Assembly (NCBI RefSeq): GCF_001619985.1
Contig: NW_017264195.1
Coordinates: forward strand, 2,644,767-2,708,766
DNA length: 64,000 nucleotides
Direction of reading: 5' to 3'
Source of the DNA: Xylona heveae TC161
Lineage: Eukaryota; Ascomycota; Xylonomycetes; Xylonales; Xylonaceae
A model generated the notes under the pieces. It did no database searches. It had not been told where the DNA came from and saw only the letters and a program-made list of their open reading frames with translations. Shown one piece after another: positions 25,257 through 37,481 of this stretch; positions within the stretch are counted from its first letter, which is position 1; each line of letters opens with the position of its first letter. The position numbers and the translations under genes were made by a program.

Positions 25257-25872
25257 TTTGGCATAGGCGTTGGTATTAATTGTATGGGCGTTAAATGGGG
25301 CGGCATTCGGATTTCCTGGGGATATGTCATCAAGCAAGGGTAACATGTCAAAGTCTTTTCTGATACCACTGTCTCAAGTGTTACACAATCATCTTTAATT
25401 AAATCTATCATATGCTAAGCCAATACTATGCTTGGGTCTTGCATCACCATTTAACATCACTTCAGTTGTTGTTGCATGTTTTAATCGGCGCCTTTCCGGC
25501 GGGGCGGGAGAAAGATAAGATGATAAATATTACGAACTCGTTTTAGGTTGCTGCGACATGCCGTTGCTAATGTGGGTCCCTCCCCCATTTCGTCTCTCAG
25601 AGGGTCCTACCGGAACCGGAAGGAGCCAGCGAACTCCCCCCAATTGGGTGAACCAGAGATTCAGCTCTGTGCAATTTTCCCATCATCCTCCGCTTCTTTG
25701 ATCCCTGCCTGGTCTGGAGTTGATCTAGCATAGCAAAGGACACTCGGTTTTGAACGTTCTTGCTCCCTCTCCATCTTGCATCTCTCACTGTCTTTTGTTA
25801 TTTGTCTGCGACTCTGACCGATAACGAGCAACTTCCCCGTGAACGAACGTGAAAAGATCAACATCAGCAACC
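25257..25872. other. Intergenic between palF and shr3
   Basis: No gene seen. The last 150 bases before the shr3 ATG are T/C-rich, as expected for a fungal promoter and leader. Confidence 0.5.
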
Positions 25873-26596
25873 ATGGCTAAGGGAACCGGCTCATTCGCAA
25901 CATTCCTCATTCTCTGCCGTAAGTCATGTTGCTACCTTTTTCTTGGGGACTGCAGAGTCATCGCTCGTTTTCGTCAATTGAATTTGCTAACATGTGTTTT
26001 TCACAGCTACTGCCTTCTTCCTCGGGCTTATCTTCGCATCCTTCCCCTACGACTATCCCGTATTATGGACGTCCTTGCCCACTCCCGACTCATACTATGA
26101 CATGCTCGAAGCACATCTCCGCTTCGTACATGCTTCTCCGCCCATTATTCCGCGCATTCTGCACATTGTCATTGCCGTCGGTCTGCTCGGGTTCATCGCC
26201 AAGCTCTACAGGCCTTCTGAAGCTAACCTCCTGTTTGACGGCGCATCGCTCGTGCTCTACATGGTGGCTTTGGTCGTGTATATTACCAATATCGTCAAAG
26301 GTCTGCGCATCGTCACCGACGGCACCTATGGCCAAGCGGACCTCCCGACGGGGAGCGATCCAACAGCGGCGACCGCGACCGATGGCGATATAATCGGTCG
26401 CGAAGACAGCCTTCGTGTCATTGCTGCGAGCAACACCATCATGGCCCTTGTCCTGGTCGGTGTCTTGGTTCTGCAGGCTGGCCAGTGGTACGCTTTGCGC
26501 AAGGAGGGCGAGGAGATTGAGCAGATCAATGCGGCTGAGAGGGAGCACGCCAAGAATGGAAGCAAGACTTCTGCTTCGACCAAGAAAAAGCAGTAA
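25873..26596 (+). CDS. shr3: Shr3, ER membrane chaperone for amino acid permeases, 211 aa
   Basis: Exon 1 25873..25918 and exon 2 26007..26596 with an 88-nt intron (donor GTAAGT, acceptor TTCACAG); the split codon gives Pro at residue 16. The N-terminus reads FATFLILCPTAFFLGLIFAS followed by FPYDYPVLW, the signature of Shr3. Four membrane segments are visible at about residues 6-24, 60-78, 88-106 and 148-166, and the tail is Lys-rich (TKKKQ), consistent with ER retention. Shr3 prevents aggregation of newly made amino acid permeases and lets them enter COPII vesicles. Nitrogen-source and amino acid uptake depend on it, so it is functionally related to the permease at 43.7-45.9 kb, though not clustered with it. 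Confidence 0.93.
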
Positions 26597-27586
26597 ATTC
26601 TCTCGCTTTTCATGGCCGGAAAGTAGCGGACGAAGGAGCAAAAAAATGGGGAGAAGAAATGTGAAAGGTCGCCGCCGGAAGGCGCCTTTGAACAAGGATT
26701 GAATGACTATAGCTTTGTCTATGACATGGAACTGGTTCAGACTTTTAGACTCCTGTCTGAGTCGGCCATTCTTGACATGTTGGGATTGCGTATTGCCTTC
26801 TATGTAATATATTGGAACAGCACAGATTACATCACTCAATCATGGTACATGTGATTTTATATCCAGGTCTGCCAAACCAGATCGTGTTTCATTAACGATG
26901 TTGCGAAAAGCCAGGCGGTCTAGATAAGCCTTTGGAGTGTGATCTTGCAGTTGTATTAAATGAAATCCATGGGTAGATTACCAATTTCAGGATGAAAGAA
27001 CCGTGTCACATGTGAAGTTGATAAGCCGTGGTCGGAAGTAACACCGAACACAAACACCACGAGGCAAGATCTTGAGCTCTATACTTGGCCGATTTTATAT
27101 TTGTCTTATTATTATTTTATTTCTTAAGAAATGAAAGAAAAATGGAATAAAGCAACATCGGATTGATATAAAATAAATACTATAATTACAATACAGACCA
27201 ACCGTATCCTATTATATTTGCATGCCGAGATTCCAAGCAATCTTGACCCGAAAAAAAGCGAGTAAAAATGAAGCAGATCAGAGGAATCACGGCGGATAAG
27301 CAACCCTAAAAATTGATCAATGGACTAGGTAAGCCAAAGGCCAAATGCTTGAACGGAAAGACTACAGTCTTGAGATCCCGGGATGCTCCACTCCGGCAAA
27401 GGGCACTCGTTTCCCAAGGCTATAGCGAAGAAGAAGGTTTCTTCACACTGACCCAGCAGCGTTACATTAATTCTCCAGCTGTGAAATGCGAAAAGTACAA
27501 ATCCAGAATAAAAAGGACGAGGGAAAATAAAATATATAATAAAAAAAAGGAAATAAATAAATAAATAAAGAAATGAATAAAAGAAA
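26597..27586. other. Intergenic, AT-rich, simple repeat
   Basis: No gene seen. AT-rich sequence, with an AAAT-type microsatellite at about 27551-27570 just beyond the stop codon of the next gene. Trailers of two converging genes. Confidence 0.5.
27551..27570. repeat. AAAT microsatellite
   Basis: About five consecutive copies of the tetranucleotide AAAT (AAATAAATAAATAAATAAAG-type) in an A-rich trailer. Confidence 0.6.
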
Positions 27587-28674
27587 TCACGGAACCAATC
27601 CAGTTTTGGTCCTTTCCAGGGAGTTCTCTAAAATAGTCACAAATTGCTTAATTTGACCATTATAGAGAACCCGAGCCGGAATGAGTCTTTTCGAAGCCAT
27701 GCTCTTGAGGAGGAAAACCCATTCGGTCCATTCTCGGTCTCCTGAGACTTGGACTGGTCTCTTATCCGGCTCCAGCGGAATGCGGAATTGATATTTGGCC
27801 ATGAAATAAAAAGCACTTTGGGACAGCAAGTCATTAACTTTGGATAAAATCTCATCTTGCTCTTGGACGAGAAGGTGAAAAGGCAAATTTGGCAGCGCCC
27901 GATTTTGCAAAGCCATAATTTCTGGAGCTGGCAACTCCAGGAGTTGATATGGCCGACCAGATGCATCTCGGTTGCTTTGATACCTTTTAGAGTATGCCTC
28001 CCTGTAGCTTGTAAGTGGTTCAGGGGTAGCGAACTCATCCGCAAGGGATCTAGTCAAGGAAGGTGGATTCAAGATATTCCGACCAGCTTTGAATACTTCA
28101 CTGGGCATGGACACCAGTGAGTGTGGTGGATTAGAGGTAGCAGGTCCGCTGGGAGCTGGAGATGTTATCGCTGGAGGAGCCTTTCTCAAACTTGAGTTAC
28201 GATCCGAGAGACCCTTCCTATTCGAAGGAGTTTGACCACGGCCCGGCACGTAACCATGGCGCTGATTGTCCGTCAACGGTAACACTTGCGCCGTAGAGGC
28301 CTGGCTGCCTGGTATCGGATTTCCTTTACGGACTGCTAAACCGTCGGGACTGAAAATACTCCCAGTCTTAGCCAGCAGTAGTAATAATGGCAATGGAAAA
28401 TAGTGCACGATCCGGTATTTACCTGATCCGAGGATTCTGTACCCCAAACTGAGGCCATGAATTGGAGGACGCGGAATAGTTGAGAATCGGCAGCGTCGAG
28501 CTTTGAAGAAATCAGCTAAATGAGTTCGAAATTGAGTTGAAGCCAGTGTATGGTGTTTTCGACGTATCCAGACCTCAGAGACGGTTGCAGTGGCGGTTGA
28601 GTACGCTGCGGTTCATAACTCGACTGATCAACGAGAGGTCGGGCCCGGGATGGAGGCTTCTCATTCCAAGACAT
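27587..28674 (-). CDS. Uncharacterised fungal protein, three exons, 313 aa
   Basis: Modelled as exons 28674..28574, 28500..28423 and 28349..27587. The second intron (28422..28350; GTAAAT..TTTTCAG) is well supported. The first (28573..28501) uses a weak donor GTCTGG and an AAAG acceptor preceded by a branch-like GCTGAT, and is less certain. The start gives MSWNEKPPSRARPLVDQ. Residues up to about 190 are Ser/Pro-rich and probably disordered. The last 130 residues look folded and helical (YREAYSKRYQSN, PFHLLVQEQDEILSKVNDLL, REWTEWVFLLKSMASKRLIP). I do not recognise the family. Without the first intron the N-terminus would differ, but the C-terminal domain is unaffected. Confidence 0.68.
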
Positions 28675-30107
28675 GGTACAGTGGAGGTTGATTCCAAGAC
28701 TTTAATTCTCGGTGGCTGATATGGGAAGCCAACAAATTGCTATCGCAACACCTCAAGCAGGCCGGACTCTGAAGGAGTGAATATACTAGTTTGACTCCCG
28801 TCGATGCTCGAAGAGCTTTCCTCGATAGGGTCGATGAATCCTGTCTCCTATCCCAGAGCAAATAATCTCTGGATAAGTAGACCGAGTAACGGAAGGACGA
28901 GCGTAAATCATCGAGTCAAGCAGGCCATTGGGTATAGAATAAGGCAAGAAAGATGACGGATGGCTCCAATATGCTTCAAAGATCTGAGTGGCCGACACTA
29001 TTGCGCTGGCATGTAGACATGATGTGTCCCCCATGACAAGGGGTAGTGGCATGCTCCAGCCAAGAAAGTTTGTAGACGGATGGTGCAACAAAGACACGTC
29101 GGCTTTTGTATGTAAGTAGGACTGTATTGCTGGCCGAGCAAGCACTATTGGAGTCTTTAGGCATTATCCCTTCAAGCACCCTTCTCGTCTATGCGGGACG
29201 GTTGGTGCTGTTGGGCAGGTTGGGTAGCCATAGCCCTCAAGTTCATTCAGAGCCATCCAAGGCAACCACACCAACTCTTGTGGCGTTTGGGACCCCTGAG
29301 ATCCCAAGACATTGAGATGAACAGTCAATGAGCTTTGGCGGGCGATAAATGCCCCTCTTCTAAAGCTTACCGGTGCCTGAAAGAGGCAGATTTGCAGAAG
29401 TTAACCGATTTGACCACGACAGCTAATAGGCTACACACTGACAAGGAGACGCACGAGTGATCAGATACTTTAGTTGCATCCCATATAAGATGGCAATTGT
29501 ATCACGTTGGATGCTATCAATTTGCCCAATCTGAGACTGCAGAGGCAATGGAGGTGTCAGGAGCTAACGAGAGACTGAAGCTCAATCGAATTCAGCGGGG
29601 CGATTGAGGCGGTCGGGTCGATTCAGCTGGCGGGGTCTATATGGTGGAAGCATATACTCCGTATATCGACCTCGTTGGGGTCGGTTATCTCGCACCTTTT
29701 TCTTCGCTTTTGGCCGCTGATCGACACAATTGATCCTAAATACCGCCCATCACGAATTCGCTCGGTCGAGCTGAAGCTTATTAACGCTAGACCGGACAGC
29801 CTATTCCCGCAATATGCTGCGGGATAGGCGCCACGACATATATTTCCCGGGTACGTTGGGGCATGAATGGCTGATGGTAGGGAAGGGAAATGACCCCCTG
29901 TAAATAATTACTGGGGTTGCAAAGACACGGGCTTTGACAGGCATTCCTGGCCTTCAGTATGACCTGTTACTAATCACCCATCGAGCCCATCGAGATAAGT
30001 TGAACCAACGTCCAAGTGACGACTGGCAATGATTTTTCAGCCATAGGCAATTGGAAAACACTTCTGCAGATAGGGCTGTCTTGAATCGATATTCTCGTGC
30101 CCGACAC
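28675..30107. other. Intergenic, 1.4 kb, no supported gene
   Basis: A minus-strand open frame of 119 codons (28786-29145) has fairly natural composition but no start context, domain or splice partner that I can support; it could be a gene relic. From about 29450 onward there is promoter-like sequence, with an imperfect inverted repeat ATATAC..GTATAT near 29652-29666. Confidence 0.4.
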
Positions 30108-32463
30108 ATGGCAGAGCCAAATGCCCGAGGGCCTTTTTCACTCACCCATGCTGTCAATCTGGAATCTAGTTCTACTCAACAAGGTCCGCAGATTGAATTG
30201 CATCCTTCCCAGTTAAAAAGAACAACTTGTGACCACTGTCGTGAGCGCAAGGTACGCTGTGACCGGGAAAAGCCTGAATGTGGCCGGTGCAAGCGAACCG
30301 GCCATAGATGCACTTATCCATCAACAAGTAGTGAGGCGTCCCGAATCAACTCAGCATTGCAAAATCTTCATGCCCGTCTTAGTAAGTACTACCTGTAGTC
30401 AACAAGAGAAAAAAAGTGCGACGGGAATGAGAAAACGGGTTCGCTCAAAGGAAAAGGGCCGAACGCTCTAAGACCGAGCCATTGCTGAAGTCAACATAGT
30501 TCAAGCCGAGTCAAGGCTTCAGGAGCAGGATGTTCCCCTCCGATCGTCAGAAGTTTTCATCTCTGATGCTCATTCAGAATCGACTGGGGGCATCCATAGC
30601 ACCCCTACTCAAATTAATAATGTCGACATGGTCGGTTCTGCTGCATTAGGCGTTGAATCATGGTATGTAGCTGTACCTATGGCCGTTGTCTTCAAATCAT
30701 GTCTCATTAAAGACAGGGAGCCATCTATAGATTTTAGTATCTCGGATGATTTTCTTGAGATTGGAGAGCTGCCAGAGTACCATGATTTACACTATGACTT
30801 TCCTGCTCTGCATAGATCAGAATCCGGCCGTCCGAGTCCCTTGCCCGTAGCTACATGGATTCCGGACTCATTATTAGAAGACCACAAGCCAGTACATAAT
30901 TCATATGCTGGCATTAATAATACAACTAGCCAGATATCTCCAGCTACCATGAAGCAACTGTAAGTGTCTTCCCGGACAATATACTTGTGTTATACAAATT
31001 TAAGACTAATATAGATGACCAAAGCGTCCAGGCATATTTTGATATTGTACAAAAGCACCTCTTATTAATTGATCAATCACGATTCTTACAAACCACCTTT
31101 CCCTCAAAACTTCATCAATGTCAAGGGCTCAAATATGCAGTTGCTATGTCTGGAGCAGGTGCAAGCAGCGACATGGTTAATCTAGAACAGCATTGCTACA
31201 CAATTGCACGGCAACACCTTGAACTCGCCGAGACTCAGATTGATAATTCTTCCTTTATGAATCTTGAAACAGCACAAATGTTGGTCCTGATCGCTCGTTT
31301 TGAGTTCACCCGATTCAATTCTCAACGAGCCCTGATCACCATGGCCCGGCTCATGCAGCTGGTTAGCCTGCTGGAATATGATTGCCTTGATAATGGAAAT
31401 TGTCAAAGGGGTCAGAACAGTATCACATCATCCTTGCCACTCTCAGACCCGAGTTTCGCCAGGTTGCAAGAGATGCAATACACCTTTTGGATATCTTTTA
31501 CGATGCACTGTCACGCAGTGGACATTTGTGCTAAATGTAACCCTATGGAAATTGATTTGGTACGCTAGAAGCCAGTAGAGGAATTAATCGCTGCTGACCT
31601 TGATGATAGATCCGCACTGCATTACCGTCAAACTCTAGCGGTCCCGCAGGTGATGAAAAGACACTTACCACCGATGTTGCATCGCATGTAAATATCAACC
31701 AACTCGAACCCTTTTCTCTTTTTATACTCGCCATGAATCTTGTTGCAACTACTGAGAGCCACCGCCGCTTAACTGCTGCGAACGTGGCCAGAACCGGTGC
31801 CCCAGACTACAATTTCTGCCTCGCTCACGAAAGAATTGAAACCAAAATCAATGCCATCCTCTCCGCCTTGTCCTCCTCTGCACTCTTAACCGGGCCAAGC
31901 ATGGAGCTGCACGCACCTACCCTCATCATTACGCTTGGTGCGCGCATCATTCTATACCAAGCCGCCATTTGCAATGTGCAAAAGGCTCAATTCTTGGGTC
32001 CCGTTGCCGGCGAGAGCCAGAAAATGATGGTCTCAACGGCAAACGCTATGTGCGATGTGTTACTGCAGACTGACATGCTAAACCCGAACAAGGTATACAA
32101 TGATTTCCTTACTATGTAACTCTTGTCTCCTTTTCCTTCAAAATACTAATACGCGATTGATCTGGGTGTTAGGTGTCTATGTACCGAGAGATGAGCCTTT
32201 TCATCATGCAACCACTGAGCCTCGCCGCGGAGACTGAACTGAATGCACTGCAGCAAAGTGCTCAAGGGGACGGGTTGAATGTTTATAACACCAATCGGGA
32301 GATTCGGCACTGCCTGGAAACCATTTGTGGCGCCATGGAGGCACTCAGTTACTCGACAAGCCAATACGAATCATGTACTACCAAATGTCGGGCCTTTTTG
32401 GAGAGTACTCAATTTGAGAGTCGTTTCAATAAGGAGTTTGGAAATCAGCGACCGTCTAATTAA
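30108..32463 (+). CDS. Zn(II)2Cys6 transcription factor, six exons, about 662 aa
   Basis: Exons modelled at 30108..30381, 30500..30662, 30717..30959, 31025..31559, 31610..32092 and 32173..32463. Introns are 118, 54, 65, 50 and 80 nt. The first may instead end at 30472 or 30490, which lengthens exon 2 in frame. The cluster is Cys41, 44, 51, 58, 61, 68 (C-x2-C-x6-C-x6-C-x2-C-x6-C) followed by a short linker and probable coiled coil. The remainder is helical, with QLVQAYFDIVQKHLLLIDQSRFLQ resembling the start of the fungal middle homology domain. Nuclear regulator, target unknown. It is directly upstream of an esterase (minus) and a dienelactone hydrolase (plus), which it may control. The third intron needs an AAAG acceptor at 31024 to keep the frame. 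Confidence 0.82.
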
Positions 32464-32843
32464 TGTTATGCCGGTGTGTTGGGAAAGCCTTTTGCCCTGT
32501 TTTTCTTTTTTTCCCTATATTTTCTCCTTATAAAAAACTTTTATAGAGGTACAGACTGTGATTTATCTAAGAAACAATCCTTCTAGTCTAATGCTGAGAA
32601 AGTAATCTTATTAGCTTGAATGTTTTTCTAATCTCTTAAGAAGTCTAATGAATATAAATAATCGAGTATATACTATAAATAAAGGTGATGCTAATGACCT
32701 CCGAAGTCGTAAGAGTTGGTCTAGGTACTATGCTAGATAATAATTATACGCTTTAAGCAAACGGAGGCACTATTCTATTATTTATATGAGAAGATCTTTG
32801 GCAAGCTTTTTGATTCAGCAACAAAGGCTATCAGTTTCAATTT
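32464..32843. other. Short AT-rich intergenic region
   Basis: Strongly AT-rich, no open frame of note; trailers of two converging genes. Confidence 0.5.
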
Positions 32844-33978
32844 TTAATATGCCACAGCAGCCGCCAACTTCTCCTGCACAAACTGAACTATCAGCTCTGC
32901 TGCCTCCTCAGCCATCCGTGTCCCTGCAAGCAAGGTAAACCCATGGGGTGCTCCCGAAAAGACTCTCACAACTGCCTCGCCGTTGGCAATGATCCACTTG
33001 GCACTCATGAGCAACGTGTCGTCAAGCAAAGGATCCTCGGTGCCACAGAGGAACAGTGCTGGTGGCAGCGACTGGTGTGGCGACGCCGCGGCCAATGCCT
33101 GCATATCTTCATATAATGGCGACACGCGAGGATGTTTGCGCCCAGCCGTGCTCATGCCAGGAGCGTATGCATCATTGAACCGCTGCAGGGCGGCAAAATT
33201 GATCATGAGTGGCTCAGTAAAAGACATAACCTTGGGTAAGCTCAAAGAGACATCAAATTCGCCGTAAGGAAGAATCACGCCTGCTAGCCGGTGACTTGCG
33301 CGGGAGCGCATCAAGTGGAATGCGGTCAGGGCCGCGAGACAGCCACCAGCGGACTCTCCAGCCAAGAAGCGAAGCGGAGCCCCGTGTTCTTCTTCCCCAT
33401 GGTCGATCAGATACTCGGCGGCATCAAGACAGTCATACATGCCAGCAGGGTAGGGGTTTTCGGGCGCGAGTCGATAACCGACGGAGATGGCGATGACCTG
33501 GCATCTGTTGGCGTACATCTGCAAGGTGCTATCGAAGCTAATCACATGTTCACGTTAATACAGAGTAATTATTATTTGTTATCATATCAGGGCGATAGAT
33601 GAAGGGAAACGGGGGCTAGACTGGTAGCGAGGCTCACTGCTTGTGCGACGCCAGAACGAAGCCGCCGCCGTGAAAATGGAGGAGTAGGCCTTGACTAGGC
33701 GCGCCATTGTCCGGCCGGTACACGCGCAGCGGGATCAAGCGATCGGCATCGCGCGAGGGCACCGTCGCATCTTCCGCCTCTGGTAGGTAAACAGGCGCGG
33801 GCAACGGTGTTTCGCCCGCTTCGTGCATCTGCCGGTACTTGACGATGCCCACCTCATACCATCGCGGACTCCTGATGGTAATGTCGGTGAGGAAGGCGTT
33901 GATCTTCCTGGTCTCGTCGCTGACGCTCTCGGGATGAAACCTAGACGCGTCAATGGAGAGGTCGCTGTCGAACGGCAT
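32844..33978 (-). CDS. Alpha/beta hydrolase of the hormone-sensitive lipase type, 344 aa
   Basis: Exon 1 33978..33638 and exon 2 33537..32844, joined over a 100-nt intron (GTGAGC..GATTAG). The oxyanion-hole motif HGGG (LHFHGGGFVLASHK, about residue 102) sits at the end of exon 1. The nucleophile elbow GESAGG follows with Ser at about 176, and the remaining triad is visible as Asp in CGTEDPLLDD and His in SGAPHGFTLL. There is no signal peptide, so it is probably cytosolic. Family members hydrolyse short-chain esters, acetylated compounds or lactones; the substrate cannot be read from sequence. It lies between a Zn(II)2Cys6 regulator and a dienelactone hydrolase transcribed divergently from it, which suggests a small catabolic unit. 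Confidence 0.92.
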
Positions 33979-34805
33979 AGTGACGGGATTTATGGCTGGC
34001 TGAGCATGAAATGCCTATTCGGACGAGTACCTTTCAAGGCCTCTGCTCCCATCTTTAAATTTAAATCCAAAATCTCCCGCTGGACGAAGAAACCTATGCT
34101 CGGGGGTGCGGCCGACAGTTGGCTGATCAGAATCTTCATCAAGAGTCGGTCTCGGGTCCGCGCCCGAGGTGCACCACCGATTAGTTATCCTTGCCCGGCA
34201 ATGTTTATATCCTCCGTAGGATGAAGAGTTGCAAGCGTAGAGGAGACAGTGAGACAAACAACACAGATCAACGGACCTCAATGCCTTGCTATCGAGCTCG
34301 CATCTTCACTATCTATCAAGCCTTTTTGTGCTAAAATAAATGAGTCGTTCATTGCTTTAACTATATCAAGCATTGAAACAATCCACCACTAGGAAATGAC
34401 GGACAAATACTATAAGCAAGTCTTGGCATTTCAGAGATTAAAATACTATTCCCAATACTATTTTCCAGACCATTGAAACATTATGATAAAAATATTTAAA
34501 TTTCGATCATGACCATAATTCATTGTAAATGTTCTAGCCATGTAGCTCAGCCAGGAAACCCTTCTGGGTTACGGTTCTTAGGGCGCTCGGTACTCTAAGA
34601 AAGGCCCCTCAACCCCTCAACAATGCAGTCATAACGTCATTCTTCCTAATTGGTATGGTTCAAACGAAGCTGCCTTGGAGTAGATAATATTTAGGTACTG
34701 TAGCTCTTGAAATTCCACCTTCATTACGTATAAACCATATCCTTTCTTTGTAGTTCCATCCTGCTGTCAATTGACAAGAATTATTTCTACTAAATATCGC
34801 CCATC
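33979..34805. other. Divergent promoter between esterase and dienelactone hydrolase
   Basis: About 830 bases with no supported gene, AT-rich in the middle. Likely shared regulatory DNA of two divergently transcribed hydrolase genes. Confidence 0.5.
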
Positions 34806-35694
34806 ATGTCAACTGGAGTAGGAATGAGCTCTTGCTGTTTGTCTGGAAAGATCCATGAAGGTGTCCCGACGGGCCACGAAGAAACTGTGGCCGGACTGAA
34901 GACCTACGTCGCAGAGACTGCGGATAAATCCAGGGCCAAGTCTGTGGTCATCTTGACCGACGGTACGTGCCACTCCCAACTATTTGAAGGAAAATTGTCT
35001 GATAGCGCTGAAATTTCTAGTCTTCGGATGGCAGCTCAAGAACGTGCGACTCCTGGCAGACAACTATGCCAAAGCTGGGTTCCACGTCTATATTCCTGAC
35101 ATTCACCAAAACGATTCAATCGCAGCGGAGTTTTTGCAGGACGTCGAACCTCCATTGACCGTTCGCGAAGGTCTCAGCATCACGCAAAAAGCGACAAAGG
35201 CAGCTAGCGTTACAAGCGTGCTTGGACCGTGGCTCATTAAGCACCGTGAAGCCGTCACATTGCCGCTTATCGATGGTTTCATAAATGCAGTCAAATATAT
35301 TCCCGGCACAAATAAAGTGGGAGTTCTCGGATTCTGCTGGGGTGGTCGTTACGCCGTGCTTGAAGCAAACTCTACTGGTAAAGTTCACGGCGGGGTGGAT
35401 GCCGCCTACGCGTGCCATCCATCAATGATCTCTGTCCCCGCCGACTTTGAGCCCGTGAACAAGCCACTCAGCCTGGCCTTTGGAGATAAAGATAGTCTTG
35501 TGGATCAGGTCACTGTCGGAAAAATCATTGATACACTTGCAGTAAAGACCGAGCTTCCTCACGAAATCAGAATATATGAGGACCAAGTACATGGGTTTAC
35601 ACTTCGAGGTGATTGGAGCAGCGATAAGGATAAAAAGGCCATGGACGAGGCGTTGCAGCAAGGCGTTGATTGGTTTTCAACATATCTTTCCTGA
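34806..35694 (+). CDS. Dienelactone hydrolase family protein, 276 aa
   Basis: Exon 1 34806..34962 and exon 2 35021..35694, with a 58-nt intron (GTACGT..TTCTAG) that creates the codon for Val53 in TDVFGW. The catalytic triad of the family is present: Cys at about 158 in GVLGFCWGGRYA, Asp in LAFGDKDSLVD, and His in DQVHGFTLRGD. The N-terminal CCLSG-x-IHEG-x-PTGHE segment is typical of fungal members. The enzyme class opens dienelactones or related cyclic esters during aromatic degradation and acts in the cytosol. Its divergent neighbour is an HSL-type esterase, with a regulator next to that, so a role in ester or lactone breakdown is plausible. The real substrate is unknown. Confidence 0.92.
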
Positions 35695-35842
35695 AGTAAC
35701 GTATTTGCCGCGAATTTCTAGGTAAAAGTCCCAGTTTTCTCCAATGTATTTCTTAATGAATTTGAACCAAAGGCACCGAACGCCGCGCTTTAATATGGGT
35801 ATGCCATGAAATGTGGAAACAAAGTGTGTCTGAAAACCATGT

Positions 35843-36608
35843 CTAGTACTCTTTTTCGAATGTCTTTTGTATGGGTTTGGCAGCCTGAGAAGAAAATGTC
35901 AAACACTGTGCTTATAAATATTCTCTTGTAGAATAGAGCAACCTACATCAATGAATTTCTCAAGGTCGTTATCCAGATTTGCAAGGTTGTCCTTGCGTTT
36001 CTTGTTATCTGCGATCAGACCTTGCTTCTTTTTCAGCAAAGCTTGGCGGGCTTGTTCAAGAGCTTGCCGTTCAGCGTATTCATGGTTGATGCGTGCAATC
36101 ATCAAAGCGCTCTCGTCATCGTTTGCATGTTCGGGATGATCCTGGAGAAATTCTTCTGCCGGAATAAGAGGCAATTGGCGATACTTGTGACTTGGCAGAC
36201 GTTAGATGTGAAAAGTCCATTATCATCCTGGCAGCCAGCAGCAACTTACTCGTATGATTCGCAAGCATGGATCTCTCCACGCAAGTGGTTTTGTTCGTAG
36301 TATAGGTTTTGCAATTGCAGATGGAGCTTGTCAATCTCTTGTCTTGCTTCTGCTGTTGCTTGCTTGGTTTGCCGAACGCCTAGGATCGCATTGCGATTGA
36401 GACCTCTCAGTTGTGCTAAATGGGAGTATAGCACCTTTTGCTGCTGTGAAAGCTGCAAGTGGACATCGGTGGAAGCGGTTTCAGCATCGGCGGGCGTGGG
36501 ATTGGCATCTGCGAGATCAAGTAGACGCATGCATTGTTCTCGAGTGTGCGTCGAAACATCCAAGACGGAGCGCAAAAAGGGGTCTGACACAATATCGGTC
36601 GTGGCCAT
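35843..36608 (-). CDS. thoc5: THO complex subunit THOC5/FMIP-type protein, 214 aa
   Basis: Exons 36608..36250, 36190..35947 and 35884..35843. The first intron (59 nt) starts GTAAGT, has a CTAAC branch and ends in CAAG at 36191; the second (62 nt) is GTAGGT..CTCAG. The joined protein has the THOC5 core NLYYEQNHLRGEIHACESYD, then LPLIPAEEFLQDHPEHANDD and a long helix rich in Lys, Glu and Gln, ending AAKPIQKTFEKEY. Fungal members are short versions of the metazoan protein, so the length fits. THO couples transcription to mRNA packaging and export in the nucleus and limits R-loops. It diverges from the PAQR gene across about 870 bases. Confidence 0.9.
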
Positions 36609-37481
36609 ATTTATCCCCTTCGTTGAGCTTTGGAGTGCACAGTTATCGTAGTTTGAAGGGCCCAGAAACCGTGTAGGGTGATCGACTCTGTGTGGCCCGT
36701 TTGAGATGTAGGATCTCTACCCAATAGGAAGGTTCCGTTGAATGTGATGTGATAAGGCGGACGAGATCCTTGGCGATTAAAGAGAGTTATCTGATTGGGA
36801 CACAGATTCAGGTGAAAAGGGTCGTCGAAAGATCTCGATGGGTCACCTCCAGGGGAAGGACGGCAAAGCAAAGAGGGCTACTGTATGGGGGAAGAAGTCC
36901 CTAATTTTTCTCGTATTATAACTATAGCTAACCACCTTTAGCAGTTGGTGTCTTTGGATTTGGCTGTACATGTGAAAGAAAAGCTCAAGTAGGGTAAAGA
37001 TCTTCGGGCGGCAAATGCGAGAAAGGTACTCTTACTTCTAAGATATCAGACTTTGAGAGTGAAACGTGGTATCAAGACAAGTATCAGTACTAAGTTATTC
37101 GGCTCGTCCACCCTGGTATTAGCATCATCCCCCATTCCCCCCCGTTGTCCCTCCAGTTTAAACCTCCTCAATCCCCACCAGAAAGAAAGTGCATTCCCAG
37201 TCGCTCGTTCAGCCATTCCCTTTATCCACGTGGTCTCTCTCCTACGACAAAGCCTTTTGTTTCCACACGTGCAATAGTCGTCACTCTTCATTCGCATTGA
37301 ATCCACATTGCTTCCCTACTTCCCTTCTCTTCTCCAATTCGGCCTACCAGCTCTACGCATTTAGCCACCCCACTCCATTCCTCGACGGTTGGAGATGTTT
37401 TGTGGCGACCTTAGATAAAGGGTTCCACCTTTGGCCACCGCTACCTGGTCAGCTTGTGCTCGAACGAGCCATTTTGCTTCA
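36609..37481. other. Divergent promoter between thoc5 and the PAQR gene
   Basis: No gene supported. The 250 bases before the PAQR start are C/T-rich. An 86-codon minus-strand frame at 36611-36871 ends right before thoc5 and is probably leader sequence. Confidence 0.5.

Noticed and set aside
28786-29145. 119-codon minus-strand frame with fairly natural composition
   Set aside because: No family match, no start or splice context; could be a relic but cannot be supported.
30382-30490. Alternative acceptors TAAG (30472) and GAAG (30490) for the first intron of the second regulator
   Set aside because: A canonical TAG at 30499 keeps the same frame and continues into a natural coiled-coil sequence; the alternatives remain possible.
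36611-36871. 86-codon frame upstream of thoc5
   Set aside because: Ends directly before the thoc5 start and is most simply leader sequence.
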